A DNA stretch of 5,389 nucleotides from DATLAN01 sp035527455 (lineage in GTDB: Bacteria; Planctomycetota; Planctomycetia; Pirellulales; Thermoguttaceae), in NCBI GenBank assembly GCA_035527455.1, contig DATLAN010000411.1, forward strand, positions 1 to 5,389. Reading direction: 5' to 3'. The notes under the pieces are model-generated. The model was given only the letters and a program-made list of their open reading frames with translations. It searched no databases and was not told where the DNA came from. Positions 1-4,892 of this stretch are shown here, one piece after another (positions within the stretch are counted from its first letter, which is position 1; the number at the start of each line of letters is the position of its first letter). Position numbers and translations under genes: made by a program.

Positions 1-963
1 ATGGCAGATGAGATCAAGTTGGAAGGTGGAAAAGTCGTCGCGATGAAGGATGGTGTTGCGCGCTCCTTCACGCCGGAAGAACTCGTGAAGCGTTATGACG
101 CCGCCGCCGGCGAGGTGGACGGCGCGGCGGTGACGATCAAGGTCGATGGTCGGGAGCAAACCGTAACCGTCGGCGAACTACGTGCGATGGCGGAGAAATC
201 CTCCGGCGCCGATGCGCGATTTCGGGAGGCTGCCGCCACCCAGGCACGCGCGAAGACGGGCCTGCGCCTCCAGGAACTCAGCGAACGCTTCCGCAGCGTC
301 ACGATGGGCCAGGTGACCGACGCCGAGATCACCGAGTACTGCCAACTCAACGGCCTCGACGCCGAAAAGACCACGGCAGTCATCGCGCGGCTCCGCGTCG
401 AACAGCACGCCGCAGCCGGAACAGCCGCGGGGGCAAGCGGCGATGACGAGGATGCTGCTGTTACCGGCCTGCAGCAGCAGGTGGCAGCCCTCAATGCTCG
501 GCTTGAAACCCTGCAGTCGAGCGATTCGCAGCGGCAGGAGCGGGAAGGGGAGGCAGTTCTGCGACAAAATCTGAGAAATCGCTTGACTTCTGACCCGATA
601 CTGGGTAAGATGCTAGTGGTGAAGGACGACCGTGACTGGGAGGACGCCAGTACAGCCCCGGGAACCCTTCTCCGTGACGCCTTTGCAGAAGTGCGTAGTC
701 GAGTGGTGTTCGGCAGATTGGCGCTCACCCCTGAATTGCTGGAAGACGTTATGCTGACCCTTCGGTCGCGCATACAGCAATTCGGCAAGTGGTGGGGCGG
801 AGCCGGCCAAGCGAATGTTGCCGCCGGTCCTGCTTCTAGCCTGTCTCCGGGCTCGCTCCAAACGAAGCGGCCGCTGCGGCGTCCGAAACCCGGCGAACCT
901 GGCTACGACGCCTATGTGGGCGATCGGTTGGGCCGCATAATTGCGGAGGAACGCCAAGGCTAA
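1..963 (+). CDS. Probable phage scaffolding (capsid assembly) protein
   Basis: A 320-residue hydrophilic protein immediately upstream of the capsid gene, the usual scaffold position. Scaffolds guide coat subunits into a procapsid and are then removed. Visible layout: an N-terminal part with a VDGREQTVTVGELRAMAE segment (residues 48-65), a style I associate with phage scaffold-like proteins; a charged helical stretch (70-135); an Ala/Gly/Asp linker (136-153); a short coiled-coil-like, Gln-rich helix (154-190); a helical region (220-262); and a basic, Pro-containing tail (288-318, with TKRPLRRPKPGEPGY) ending in a predicted short helix. A basic C-terminus fits scaffolds that bind coat through a basic helical tail, as in P22. 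No serine-protease motif was seen, so a protease-scaffold fusion is not supported. The ATG is the first base of the window, so its ribosome-binding site cannot be seen and an upstream extension cannot be excluded. Role is inferred mainly from position and composition. Confidence 0.62.
   Translation: MADEIKLEGGKVVAMKDGVARSFTPEELVKRYDAAAGEVDGAAVTIKVDGREQTVTVGELRAMAEKSSGADARFREAAATQARAKTGLRLQELSERFRSVTMGQVTDAEITEYCQLNGLDAEKTTAVIARLRVEQHAAAGTAAGASGDDEDAAVTGLQQQVAALNARLETLQSSDSQRQEREGEAVLRQNLRNRLTSDPILGKMLVVKDDRDWEDASTAPGTLLRDAFAEVRSRVVFGRLALTPELLEDVMLTLRSRIQQFGKWWGGAGQANVAAGPASSLSPGSLQTKRPLRRPKPGEPGYDAYVGDRLGRIIAEERQG
583..611 (+). promoter_or_regulatory. Candidate internal sigma70-type promoter upstream of the capsid gene
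   Basis: TTGACT (583-588) and TAAGAT (606-611) are separated by exactly 17 bases and match the TTGACA/TATAAT consensus at 5/6 and 4/6 positions. The region just upstream (570-580) is A-rich, and the local sequence is less GC-rich than its surroundings. It lies within the scaffold gene, about 400 bases before the capsid start. The match was found by eye and the host sigma factor is unknown, so it could be chance. Confidence 0.35.
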
Positions 964-970
964 CGGACAC

Positions 971-999
971 CCGCTGAGGACTCTGGCATCCTCTGTCGG
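971..999 (+). promoter_or_regulatory. Imperfect hairpin overlapping the capsid ribosome-binding site
   Basis: In the 50-base gap before the capsid gene, GAGGA (976-980) pairs with TCCTC (989-993) around an 8-base loop. CCG (971-973) can pair with CGG (997-999) across a small internal loop. The 3' arm runs into the capsid SD (GGGGGAG, 998-1004), so the fold could tune translation or stabilise a processed capsid mRNA 5' end. The stem is short and interrupted, so the functional claim is weak. Confidence 0.25.
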
Positions 1000-1013
1000 G
1001 GGAGAGCAACATC

Positions 1014-2498
1014 ATGGCCGATACGATTGTAACGAGTACTGCCCTGCAGTACTTGTTTGAGGAGGAACTGTATCCGACCGTTCAGGATACCCTCCCCGAA
1101 ATCTGTCCGATCGCCGACAAACTGACCCCCACGTTCAGGAACGTGGAACGGCAGTCCGGCATCGGCCGCAAGTGGACCATCCGCCACATCTTCAGCGCCG
1201 GCATGGCCGGTCACATGAAGTGGGTGGATGATCGTGCGGACAACCTGCGCCGGTTGGAGAATGTGCAAAAGCATTCCCTGACGGCGCAACTGCCGACGAA
1301 CACGTGGACCTCCGCGACGGAAATCAGCATGGCGACCGCTTACGAGCGGGACGTGCCGATGGCCGCTGCAATGGGCAACATCCCGATGCCGCTGGAAGTC
1401 GTCCAGTCCAGCAAGTTGGACTCCGCGATGATCGATCTCGTCGCCCGTAACCTCAAGGGTGCGGCGAAGATGGTCGCCCTGTCCATGATCAACTCGTGGT
1501 TCAAGGCAGCCGACGGCTCGCTGGGCACTGTCAGCACTGTGAACGCGAGTTACACCGGCGCCACTGGCGTCGGCGACGGCGAAGTCCGCATCACCGCGCT
1601 CGCCACCGGCCGCATCCGTAAGTTCATGGATGGGCAGATGGTGGACGTGTTCAGCAGCGATTGGGCGACGCAGCGCAACAAAGTCAGCACCACCGTCCGT
1701 CCGCTCGTCGTGGACGGCTCGGATCCTCTGTCGGGCCAACTCCGGCTCGTGTGCCCGTTTGGGGTGATCGACAGTGGCGTGGCCATTGGCGACATCATCA
1801 TCCCCTACGGCTCCAAGATGTCGGGGCAGTCCGAAGCATGGTCCGGCCCGTACGGCTTCGCTGACTTCATCAAGCAGACCGGGACCATCCTCGGCCGCAC
1901 CGGCGACGCCTCGTTCGGCATCGATGTGGACGTCCGACCCGTGTTCAAGTCCTATGTCAAAGCCCACAGCGCGGCGTTGACGGAGATGGACCTGAACAAG
2001 TACATCGGCTTCTTCCAGGAAGCCACCGGCATCGGGCTTGACACCATCATCACCACGCTCGGTGTGGCGAACAAGTTGCAGGAGCAGCCGTTCACTGGTT
2101 CCTCGGTCTACCGTCAGGCGTTCGACCGGACGGGGCAGGCCCTCGAATACGTGGCAGGTCGCGCTGCGATCCGCTACGTGTACGAAGGGAAAGAGTTCGA
2201 CTGGTTCATCTGCAGCCTCTCGAACGCGGGTGAGGTACTGATTCTGCGCCGGAACGGGCAGAATTACAAGCAGTACACGCCTCCGCCCATCGAGAGCACC
2301 GCCGATGCGCCGCCGAACTTCGGCAACGCCATCGAGTTCGTGGGACGCGCTCTGGGCTTCACGGGCATGTGGATCCCCGTGCTGTCCAACAGCGAGTTCT
2401 ACCCGATGGTACAGGCGCCGTTCCTGTTTAGGACTCAACTTCTACCCGAGAACCCGCAGAGCATCAAACTCACGGGTTGCACGGAGTCAAATGTGTAA
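1014..2498 (+). CDS. Probable phage major capsid protein (HK97-like fold)
   Basis: A 494-residue protein following the scaffold-like gene. It would form the icosahedral shell. Family assignment rests on gene order, size and fold-like features: an N-terminal arm (1-40); a Gly/Arg-rich beta region (41-66); an amphipathic helix at 132-163 (LDSAMIDLVARNLKGAAKMV) suited to the P-domain spine helix; a helix plus DGQMVDVFSS strand at 195-215; a beta-rich middle (220-312) that may be an inserted domain; an LDTIITTLGVANKL segment (342-355), typical of the axial-domain region; and a beta-rich C-terminus. No transmembrane segment or signal peptide is evident. The ATG is preceded by a strong SD (GGGGGAG, 998-1004) at suitable spacing, and the gene ends just before a probable terminator. 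No cleavage site or cross-linking Lys/Asn pair could be assigned. The reading frame is uninterrupted, so the adjacent homing-type gene did not split it. Confidence 0.72.
   Translation: MADTIVTSTALQYLFEEELYPTVQDTLPEICPIADKLTPTFRNVERQSGIGRKWTIRHIFSAGMAGHMKWVDDRADNLRRLENVQKHSLTAQLPTNTWTSATEISMATAYERDVPMAAAMGNIPMPLEVVQSSKLDSAMIDLVARNLKGAAKMVALSMINSWFKAADGSLGTVSTVNASYTGATGVGDGEVRITALATGRIRKFMDGQMVDVFSSDWATQRNKVSTTVRPLVVDGSDPLSGQLRLVCPFGVIDSGVAIGDIIIPYGSKMSGQSEAWSGPYGFADFIKQTGTILGRTGDASFGIDVDVRPVFKSYVKAHSAALTEMDLNKYIGFFQEATGIGLDTIITTLGVANKLQEQPFTGSSVYRQAFDRTGQALEYVAGRAAIRYVYEGKEFDWFICSLSNAGEVLILRRNGQNYKQYTPPPIESTADAPPNFGNAIEFVGRALGFTGMWIPVLSNSEFYPMVQAPFLFRTQLLPENPQSIKLTGCTESNV
1035..1053. repeat. 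Perfect 8-bp inverted repeat in the first codons of the capsid gene
   Basis: AGTACTGC (1035-1042) and GCAGTACT (1046-1053) are exact reverse complements separated by CCT. They span capsid codons 8-14 (S-T-A-L-Q-Y-L). In mRNA this would be a tight hairpin about 20 bases after the start codon; in DNA it is a near-continuous palindrome. Either an mRNA effect or a protein-binding site is possible, and coincidence cannot be excluded. Confidence 0.5.
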
Positions 2499-2524
2499 CG
2501 GGCAGAAGTGCAGAGGCTAGTAAT

Positions 2525-2560
2525 GGGGCGGGGTGATGGGACGCCCCGCCCCGATGTTTT
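2525..2560 (+). terminator. Probable intrinsic terminator after the capsid gene
   Basis: GGGGCGGGG (2525-2533) pairs perfectly with CCCCGCCCC (2544-2552). A T-G and a G-C pair (2534/2543, 2535/2542) can extend the stem inward, leaving a 6-base loop. TTTT follows at 2557-2560 after a GATG spacer. The stem starts 27 bases after the capsid stop, a common place for a terminator that separates abundant capsid transcription from downstream genes. The T-run is short and offset by 4 bases, so termination may be partial, which suits continued expression of the essential downstream genes. An alternative role is a 3' stability hairpin. Confidence 0.6.
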
Positions 2561-2576
2561 GCGCGGAGAAATCTCA

Positions 2577-3053
2577 ATGCGTAAGGATGCTCATCACTCG
2601 TTGGAGACCCGCGCCAAGATCGGCGCCGCACATCGCGGCAAGAAGTTATCACTTGAACACCGCGCAAAGATCGCTGCTGGTGGCACAGGAAGGAAACTTT
2701 CGGTGGAGACTCGCGCTAAGATTTCCGCATCTAAGATGGGGAATAAGTGTTCTCTGGGCAGCAAGCGCATACTTGGTGGGTGCAAGAATCCGAACTGGAA
2801 AGGCGGCATTACTCCTGGGCATGATCGCGCACGAAACGACCCACGATATGTCGAGTGGCGCACGGCCGTCTTCGCGCGCGACAACTTCACCTGCCAAACT
2901 TGTGGTAAGCGCGGCGGTGACCTCGAAGCGCACCACATTATCGCGCGGAAACAGTGCGAGGCGCTGGTGTACGACGTGCCGAATGGCCTGACCGTCTGTG
3001 AAACTCCTTGCCACGATTCGCTCCACGCGGCTTCCATGCGATTGGCGGGATAG
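2577..3053 (+). CDS. HNH homing endonuclease with NUMOD3 repeats (first copy)
   Basis: A 158-residue free-standing HNH nuclease expected to cut DNA at a specific site and promote spread of its own gene. The N-terminus has three NUMOD3-type DNA-binding repeats, each S-(L/V)-E-x-R-A-K-I (residues 8-24, 25-41, 42-58), followed by an NPNWKGGI segment (71-78). The C-terminal HNH domain (91-150) has a Zn-type pair C106/C109, H119-H120 (AHHI), N136 (NGLTVC), C141/C145, then H146 and H150. The last Cys pair has three residues between it instead of the usual two. The chosen ATG has a GGAG SD at 2565-2568. In-frame starts at 2508 (GTG) and 2523 (ATG, with a weak AGAGG upstream) would translate through the terminator hairpin and add a non-family leader. 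The gene is squeezed between the capsid terminator and the next structural gene, whose SD overlaps this stop codon. No intron is visible, since the neighbouring reading frames are intact. Confidence 0.88.
   Translation: MRKDAHHSLETRAKIGAAHRGKKLSLEHRAKIAAGGTGRKLSVETRAKISASKMGNKCSLGSKRILGGCKNPNWKGGITPGHDRARNDPRYVEWRTAVFARDNFTCQTCGKRGGDLEAHHIIARKQCEALVYDVPNGLTVCETPCHDSLHAASMRLAG
2598..2750 (+). repeat. Three 51-bp tandem repeats encoding NUMOD3 modules
   Basis: Units at 2598-2648, 2649-2699 and 2700-2750 each encode 17 residues starting S-L/V-E. The RAKI core is preserved in all three, while third codon positions differ widely (CGCGCCAAGATC, CGCGCAAAGATC, CGCGCTAAGATT). The units are therefore old and selected at the protein level rather than recently slipped copies. 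Confidence 0.8.
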
Positions 3054-3058
3054 GAGGG
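3052..3058 (+). promoter_or_regulatory. Strong Shine-Dalgarno site overlapping the first HNH stop codon
   Basis: AGGAGGG begins inside the TAG stop (3051-3053) of the first HNH gene and lies 7 bases before the ATG at 3066. It fixes the start of the next gene and suggests translational coupling. It also means that exact loss of the HNH coding sequence would remove the first bases of this SD. Confidence 0.8.
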
Positions 3059-3065
3059 CGCCGAG

Positions 3066-3494
3066 ATGATGCTACTGAGGATCGACAAGGATCGCCACTG
3101 GATTCCACCGCAGCCCGTCGGCGAAGTAGGCCGATGGCTTCGTGCGGAGTTTCCCAACCACCGCGATCTGTTCATCTACTTCCATCGCCGGGCGGGTACG
3201 TGGGTCGTTGCGATGTGGATGCAGCGCGACGTCTCAGCAAAGGAACTCTACGTTCTCGGTCCGCAGCCGGTGCTCACCCCGACAGGGGCGGAGCGGCTAC
3301 AGCGGCTCGTACACCAACCGTTGATGTGGAACGCCCTTCGGCAGCAGATCACCGCCGAGGAGCGCGCTTCTGTGACGGGCGACGCGGAGGAGGCTCTGGA
3401 TCGCAAAGAGGCCATGCGCCGGCTCGTACGTGATCTGCATCCGGGGGCCGGGGGCGGTCGAAAGATCGGTCGGGCGCAAGTGAGCGGCGCATAA
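3066..3494 (+). CDS. Unrecognised phage protein, 142 residues, between capsid and adaptor genes
   Basis: I do not recognise a family. The N-terminal half is Trp- and aromatic-rich and reads as an alpha/beta unit: a short helix around VGEVGRWLRAEF (18-29), then strands around DLFIYFH (34-40), TWVVAMWM (45-52) and KELYVLG (59-65). The C-terminal half is predicted helical and charged (TGAERLQRLVHQPL at 73-86, then 90-124 rich in Glu, Arg and Asp), ending in a Gly/Arg-rich flexible tail (127-142). There is no signal peptide, membrane segment or Cys motif. The start is well supported by AGGAGGG at 3052-3058; ATG occurs twice in succession (3066 and 3069). Its place between capsid and adaptor genes and its 10-base gap to the next gene suggest a virion or assembly role, for example a head completion or accessory protein, but this is only positional inference. 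Confidence 0.75.
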   Translation: MMLLRIDKDRHWIPPQPVGEVGRWLRAEFPNHRDLFIYFHRRAGTWVVAMWMQRDVSAKELYVLGPQPVLTPTGAERLQRLVHQPLMWNALRQQITAEERASVTGDAEEALDRKEAMRRLVRDLHPGAGGGRKIGRAQVSGA

Positions 3495-3498
3495 GGAG
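3493..3498 (+). promoter_or_regulatory. Shine-Dalgarno site overlapping the preceding stop codon
   Basis: AAGGAG starts within the TAA stop (3492-3494) of the upstream gene and lies 6 bases before the ATG at 3505. It fixes the adaptor start and suggests the two genes are translated in a coupled way. Confidence 0.8.
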
Positions 3499-3504
3499 CA
3501 AACG

Positions 3505-4374
3505 ATGGACGGTTTCCTGACGCGAGCGATTGCGGTGGTCCGCGACGCCACTGACGAACCTGAACTGCAGCCGAAATATACGGATACGAAGATCGCCGCT
3601 TACCTCCAGAAGTCCTATGCGCACGTGCTGTCTGAGGCCAACCGCTGCAGCCGCACGCCCGTCACGGCGCAGTGCGACATCACCATCGTCGGCGCGGACG
3701 AGGACCAAGCCTACGCCCTGCCGCCCGTTGTCAAGGCCATCCGCGAGATGCACATGATGGACGACACCGGCAATCGTTTGGAGCCCGTGCGCTCTCGCGG
3801 CACCAGCCACGTGTGGGGGCCGAAGTACACGCTTGAAGGAACGACGTTGAAGATTCGCGCCGGGTCGTTCGCGGAGGGCGACATCCTGCGCATCACCTTC
3901 ACGCCGAGCGGGGCCGCGGCTCTCCACGAAGGCGTTTGTACGATCGACGCCACCGGGACCATCGTGACGCTCGCCGAGACGCCGACCAAAGGCACCCGCG
4001 ATACGCGCATCAACGCCTACGCCGGCTCCACGCTCCGCGTCCTCGGCGCCACCACGACCGGCAACTACGTCCAAGATCGTCTCATCACCGCCTACGATGT
4101 GACCACCCTTGCTGCCACCGTGTCTCCGGCGGTCAATCCAATCCCGACGGGCACCATCACGTACGAGATCGCACCGCCGTTTGACGACATCCTCGACGAG
4201 GCCATCGCGCTCGACACTGCCCTTCGCATCCTCGGCATCGAGGGCAACATCGCGCGGCAGCAAGCGATCTCGTTGACGTACCAGACGGCCCTCCGCGACC
4301 TGCGGCTCACGATGGCACAGCGAAATGCGACTGCGGGCCACCTTGCCGAAACCCGCATCCCCAGGCGCTGGTGA
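3505..4374 (+). CDS. Probable head-tail adaptor/connector protein
   Basis: A 289-residue protein with features of phage adaptors that bind beneath the portal ring. The N-terminal helices (3-46) carry the pattern LTRAIAVVRDATDE...YTDTKIAAYLQKSY, with a Tyr-Thr-Asp before the second helix as in gp6/gp4-type adaptors. Next come a YALPPVVKAIREMHMMD segment (70-86, the common 'LP-x-x-hydrophobic' strand) and a GNRLEPV turn. A long beta-rich centre (105-223), with Thr/Gly-rich strands, is larger than in minimal connectors and could be an extra inserted domain. The C-terminus returns to helices (224-275, DDILDEAIALDTALRILGIE and onward), as expected for a part lining or contacting the portal, and ends in a basic tail (RIPRRW). 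The good SD (AAGGAG, 3493-3498) supports the ATG. Its position two genes after the capsid agrees with head-tail joining. A tail-tubular-A-like role in a podophage is an alternative within the same structural class. Confidence 0.65.
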   Translation: MDGFLTRAIAVVRDATDEPELQPKYTDTKIAAYLQKSYAHVLSEANRCSRTPVTAQCDITIVGADEDQAYALPPVVKAIREMHMMDDTGNRLEPVRSRGTSHVWGPKYTLEGTTLKIRAGSFAEGDILRITFTPSGAAALHEGVCTIDATGTIVTLAETPTKGTRDTRINAYAGSTLRVLGATTTGNYVQDRLITAYDVTTLAATVSPAVNPIPTGTITYEIAPPFDDILDEAIALDTALRILGIEGNIARQQAISLTYQTALRDLRLTMAQRNATAGHLAETRIPRRW

Positions 4375-4378
4375 GGCC

Positions 4379-4891
4379 ATGGGTAGAAAACAAACACCCG
4401 AAACCCGCGCCAAAATCTCCACCGCCAAGAAAGGTAAAAAGCGCGCACCGTTCTCGCCCGAATGGCGCGCCAAAATAAGTGCTGGGATGATGGGAAAGAA
4501 TCGTGGGCCGAGAACGCCGGAGGTGCGCGCGAAGATAAGCGCCGCGCTAAAACGCTTGTACGCTGACCCTACGAAAAATCCACGTTGGCTTGGCGGCATC
4601 TCGCGCGAACCCTACGCCTGGGAGTTTAATGAAGAACTCAAAGAAGAAGTCCGTCGCCGTGACAATCACAAGTGCCAGTTGTGCGGAGCGCCCCAAGCCG
4701 AGTGCGAGAAGACATTGCACGTGCATCACATAGACTACGACAAGGCGAACAACGATCCTGTGAACCTCATAACGTTATGCTCGTCTTGCCACCCTCGAAC
4801 GTCTGGCGCGAATCGAAAACACTGGATGGCGATGTTCCAAGTGGCAGCAATACAGCGCAGCATCGTCGAACTTGAAAGAAGGAAGGACTAA
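4379..4891 (+). CDS. HNH homing endonuclease with NUMOD3 repeats (second copy)
   Basis: A 170-residue free-standing HNH nuclease. Three NUMOD3-type repeats with core P-E-x-R-A-K-I-S occupy residues 6-25, 26-45 and 46-65, followed by NPRWLGGI (67-74). The HNH domain (about 82-149) shows C99-Q-L-C102, H114-V-H116-H117-I, N129 and L-C134-S-S-C137-H138, then a NRKHW tail (145-149) typical of phage and intron HNH enzymes. A predicted helix ends the protein. All key metal-binding and catalytic residues appear present. The ATG lies 4 bases after the adaptor stop. The only SD-like sequence (GGTGAGG, 4370-4376) is very close to it, so reinitiation after the adaptor is likely. An upstream in-frame ATG at 4325 would overlap the adaptor by 50 bases and add a non-family leader, so it was not chosen. 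Several A-runs make this gene less GC-rich than its neighbours, consistent with separate acquisition. Confidence 0.9.
   Translation: MGRKQTPETRAKISTAKKGKKRAPFSPEWRAKISAGMMGKNRGPRTPEVRAKISAALKRLYADPTKNPRWLGGISREPYAWEFNEELKEEVRRRDNHKCQLCGAPQAECEKTLHVHHIDYDKANNDPVNLITLCSSCHPRTSGANRKHWMAMFQVAAIQRSIVELERRKD
4394..4573 (+). repeat. Three 60-bp tandem repeats encoding NUMOD3 modules
   Basis: Units at 4394-4453, 4454-4513 and 4514-4573 each encode 20 residues beginning T/S-P-E, with core R-A-K-I-S. The third diverges after the core (ALKRLYADPT). The period is three residues longer than in the first HNH gene because each unit has an added Arg/Pro-containing linker. Confidence 0.78.
4879..4887 (+). 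promoter_or_regulatory. Shine-Dalgarno site inside the end of the second HNH gene
   Basis: AAGGAAGGA lies in the last codons of the second HNH gene, with 5 bases between its end and the TTG at 4893. It is the main evidence for a TTG start of the next gene. Confidence 0.72.
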
Positions 4892-4892
4892 A

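Noticed and set aside
93..788. Minus-strand open frame inside the scaffold gene
   Set aside because: Its Ser/Arg/Ala-rich composition is typical of a shadow frame, and all neighbouring genes run on the + strand.
1525..1545. Short direct repeat (GCACTGTCAGCACTGTGAAC) in the capsid gene
   Set aside because: Two 7-base copies within coding sequence (LGTVSTVN) are easily explained by chance or codon use.
960..2438. Long open frame of 492 codons on the minus strand opposite the capsid gene
   Set aside because: It mirrors the capsid frame in GC-rich DNA. The product is His/Arg/Asp/Val-rich low-complexity sequence with no family features, and it opposes an evident coding gene.
2598..2750. Regularly spaced repeats considered as a CRISPR-like array
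   Set aside because: The 51-bp units are contiguous and in frame, encode a known protein repeat, and diverge at third codon positions; there are no unique spacers.
2533..2991. Overlapping + strand frame across the first HNH gene
   Set aside because: It is in the wrong frame relative to the clear NUMOD3 and HNH motifs, and its product has no recognisable domain.
3441..3478. G-rich run considered as a quadruplex or terminator
   Set aside because: Only two long G-runs are present, with no fourth G-triplet at suitable spacing. There is no T-run, and the sequence encodes the Gly/Arg tail of a supported gene.
2498..4400. Group I or II intron hosting the HNH genes
   Set aside because: The capsid and adaptor frames are each complete and end at normal stops, and the HNH genes lie between genes with no room for an intron core.
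3349..4599. Minus-strand open frame of 416 codons opposite the adaptor and second HNH gene
   Set aside because: It spans two genes and an intergenic junction. Its repeat-like N-terminus is simply the reverse reading of the NUMOD3 repeats.
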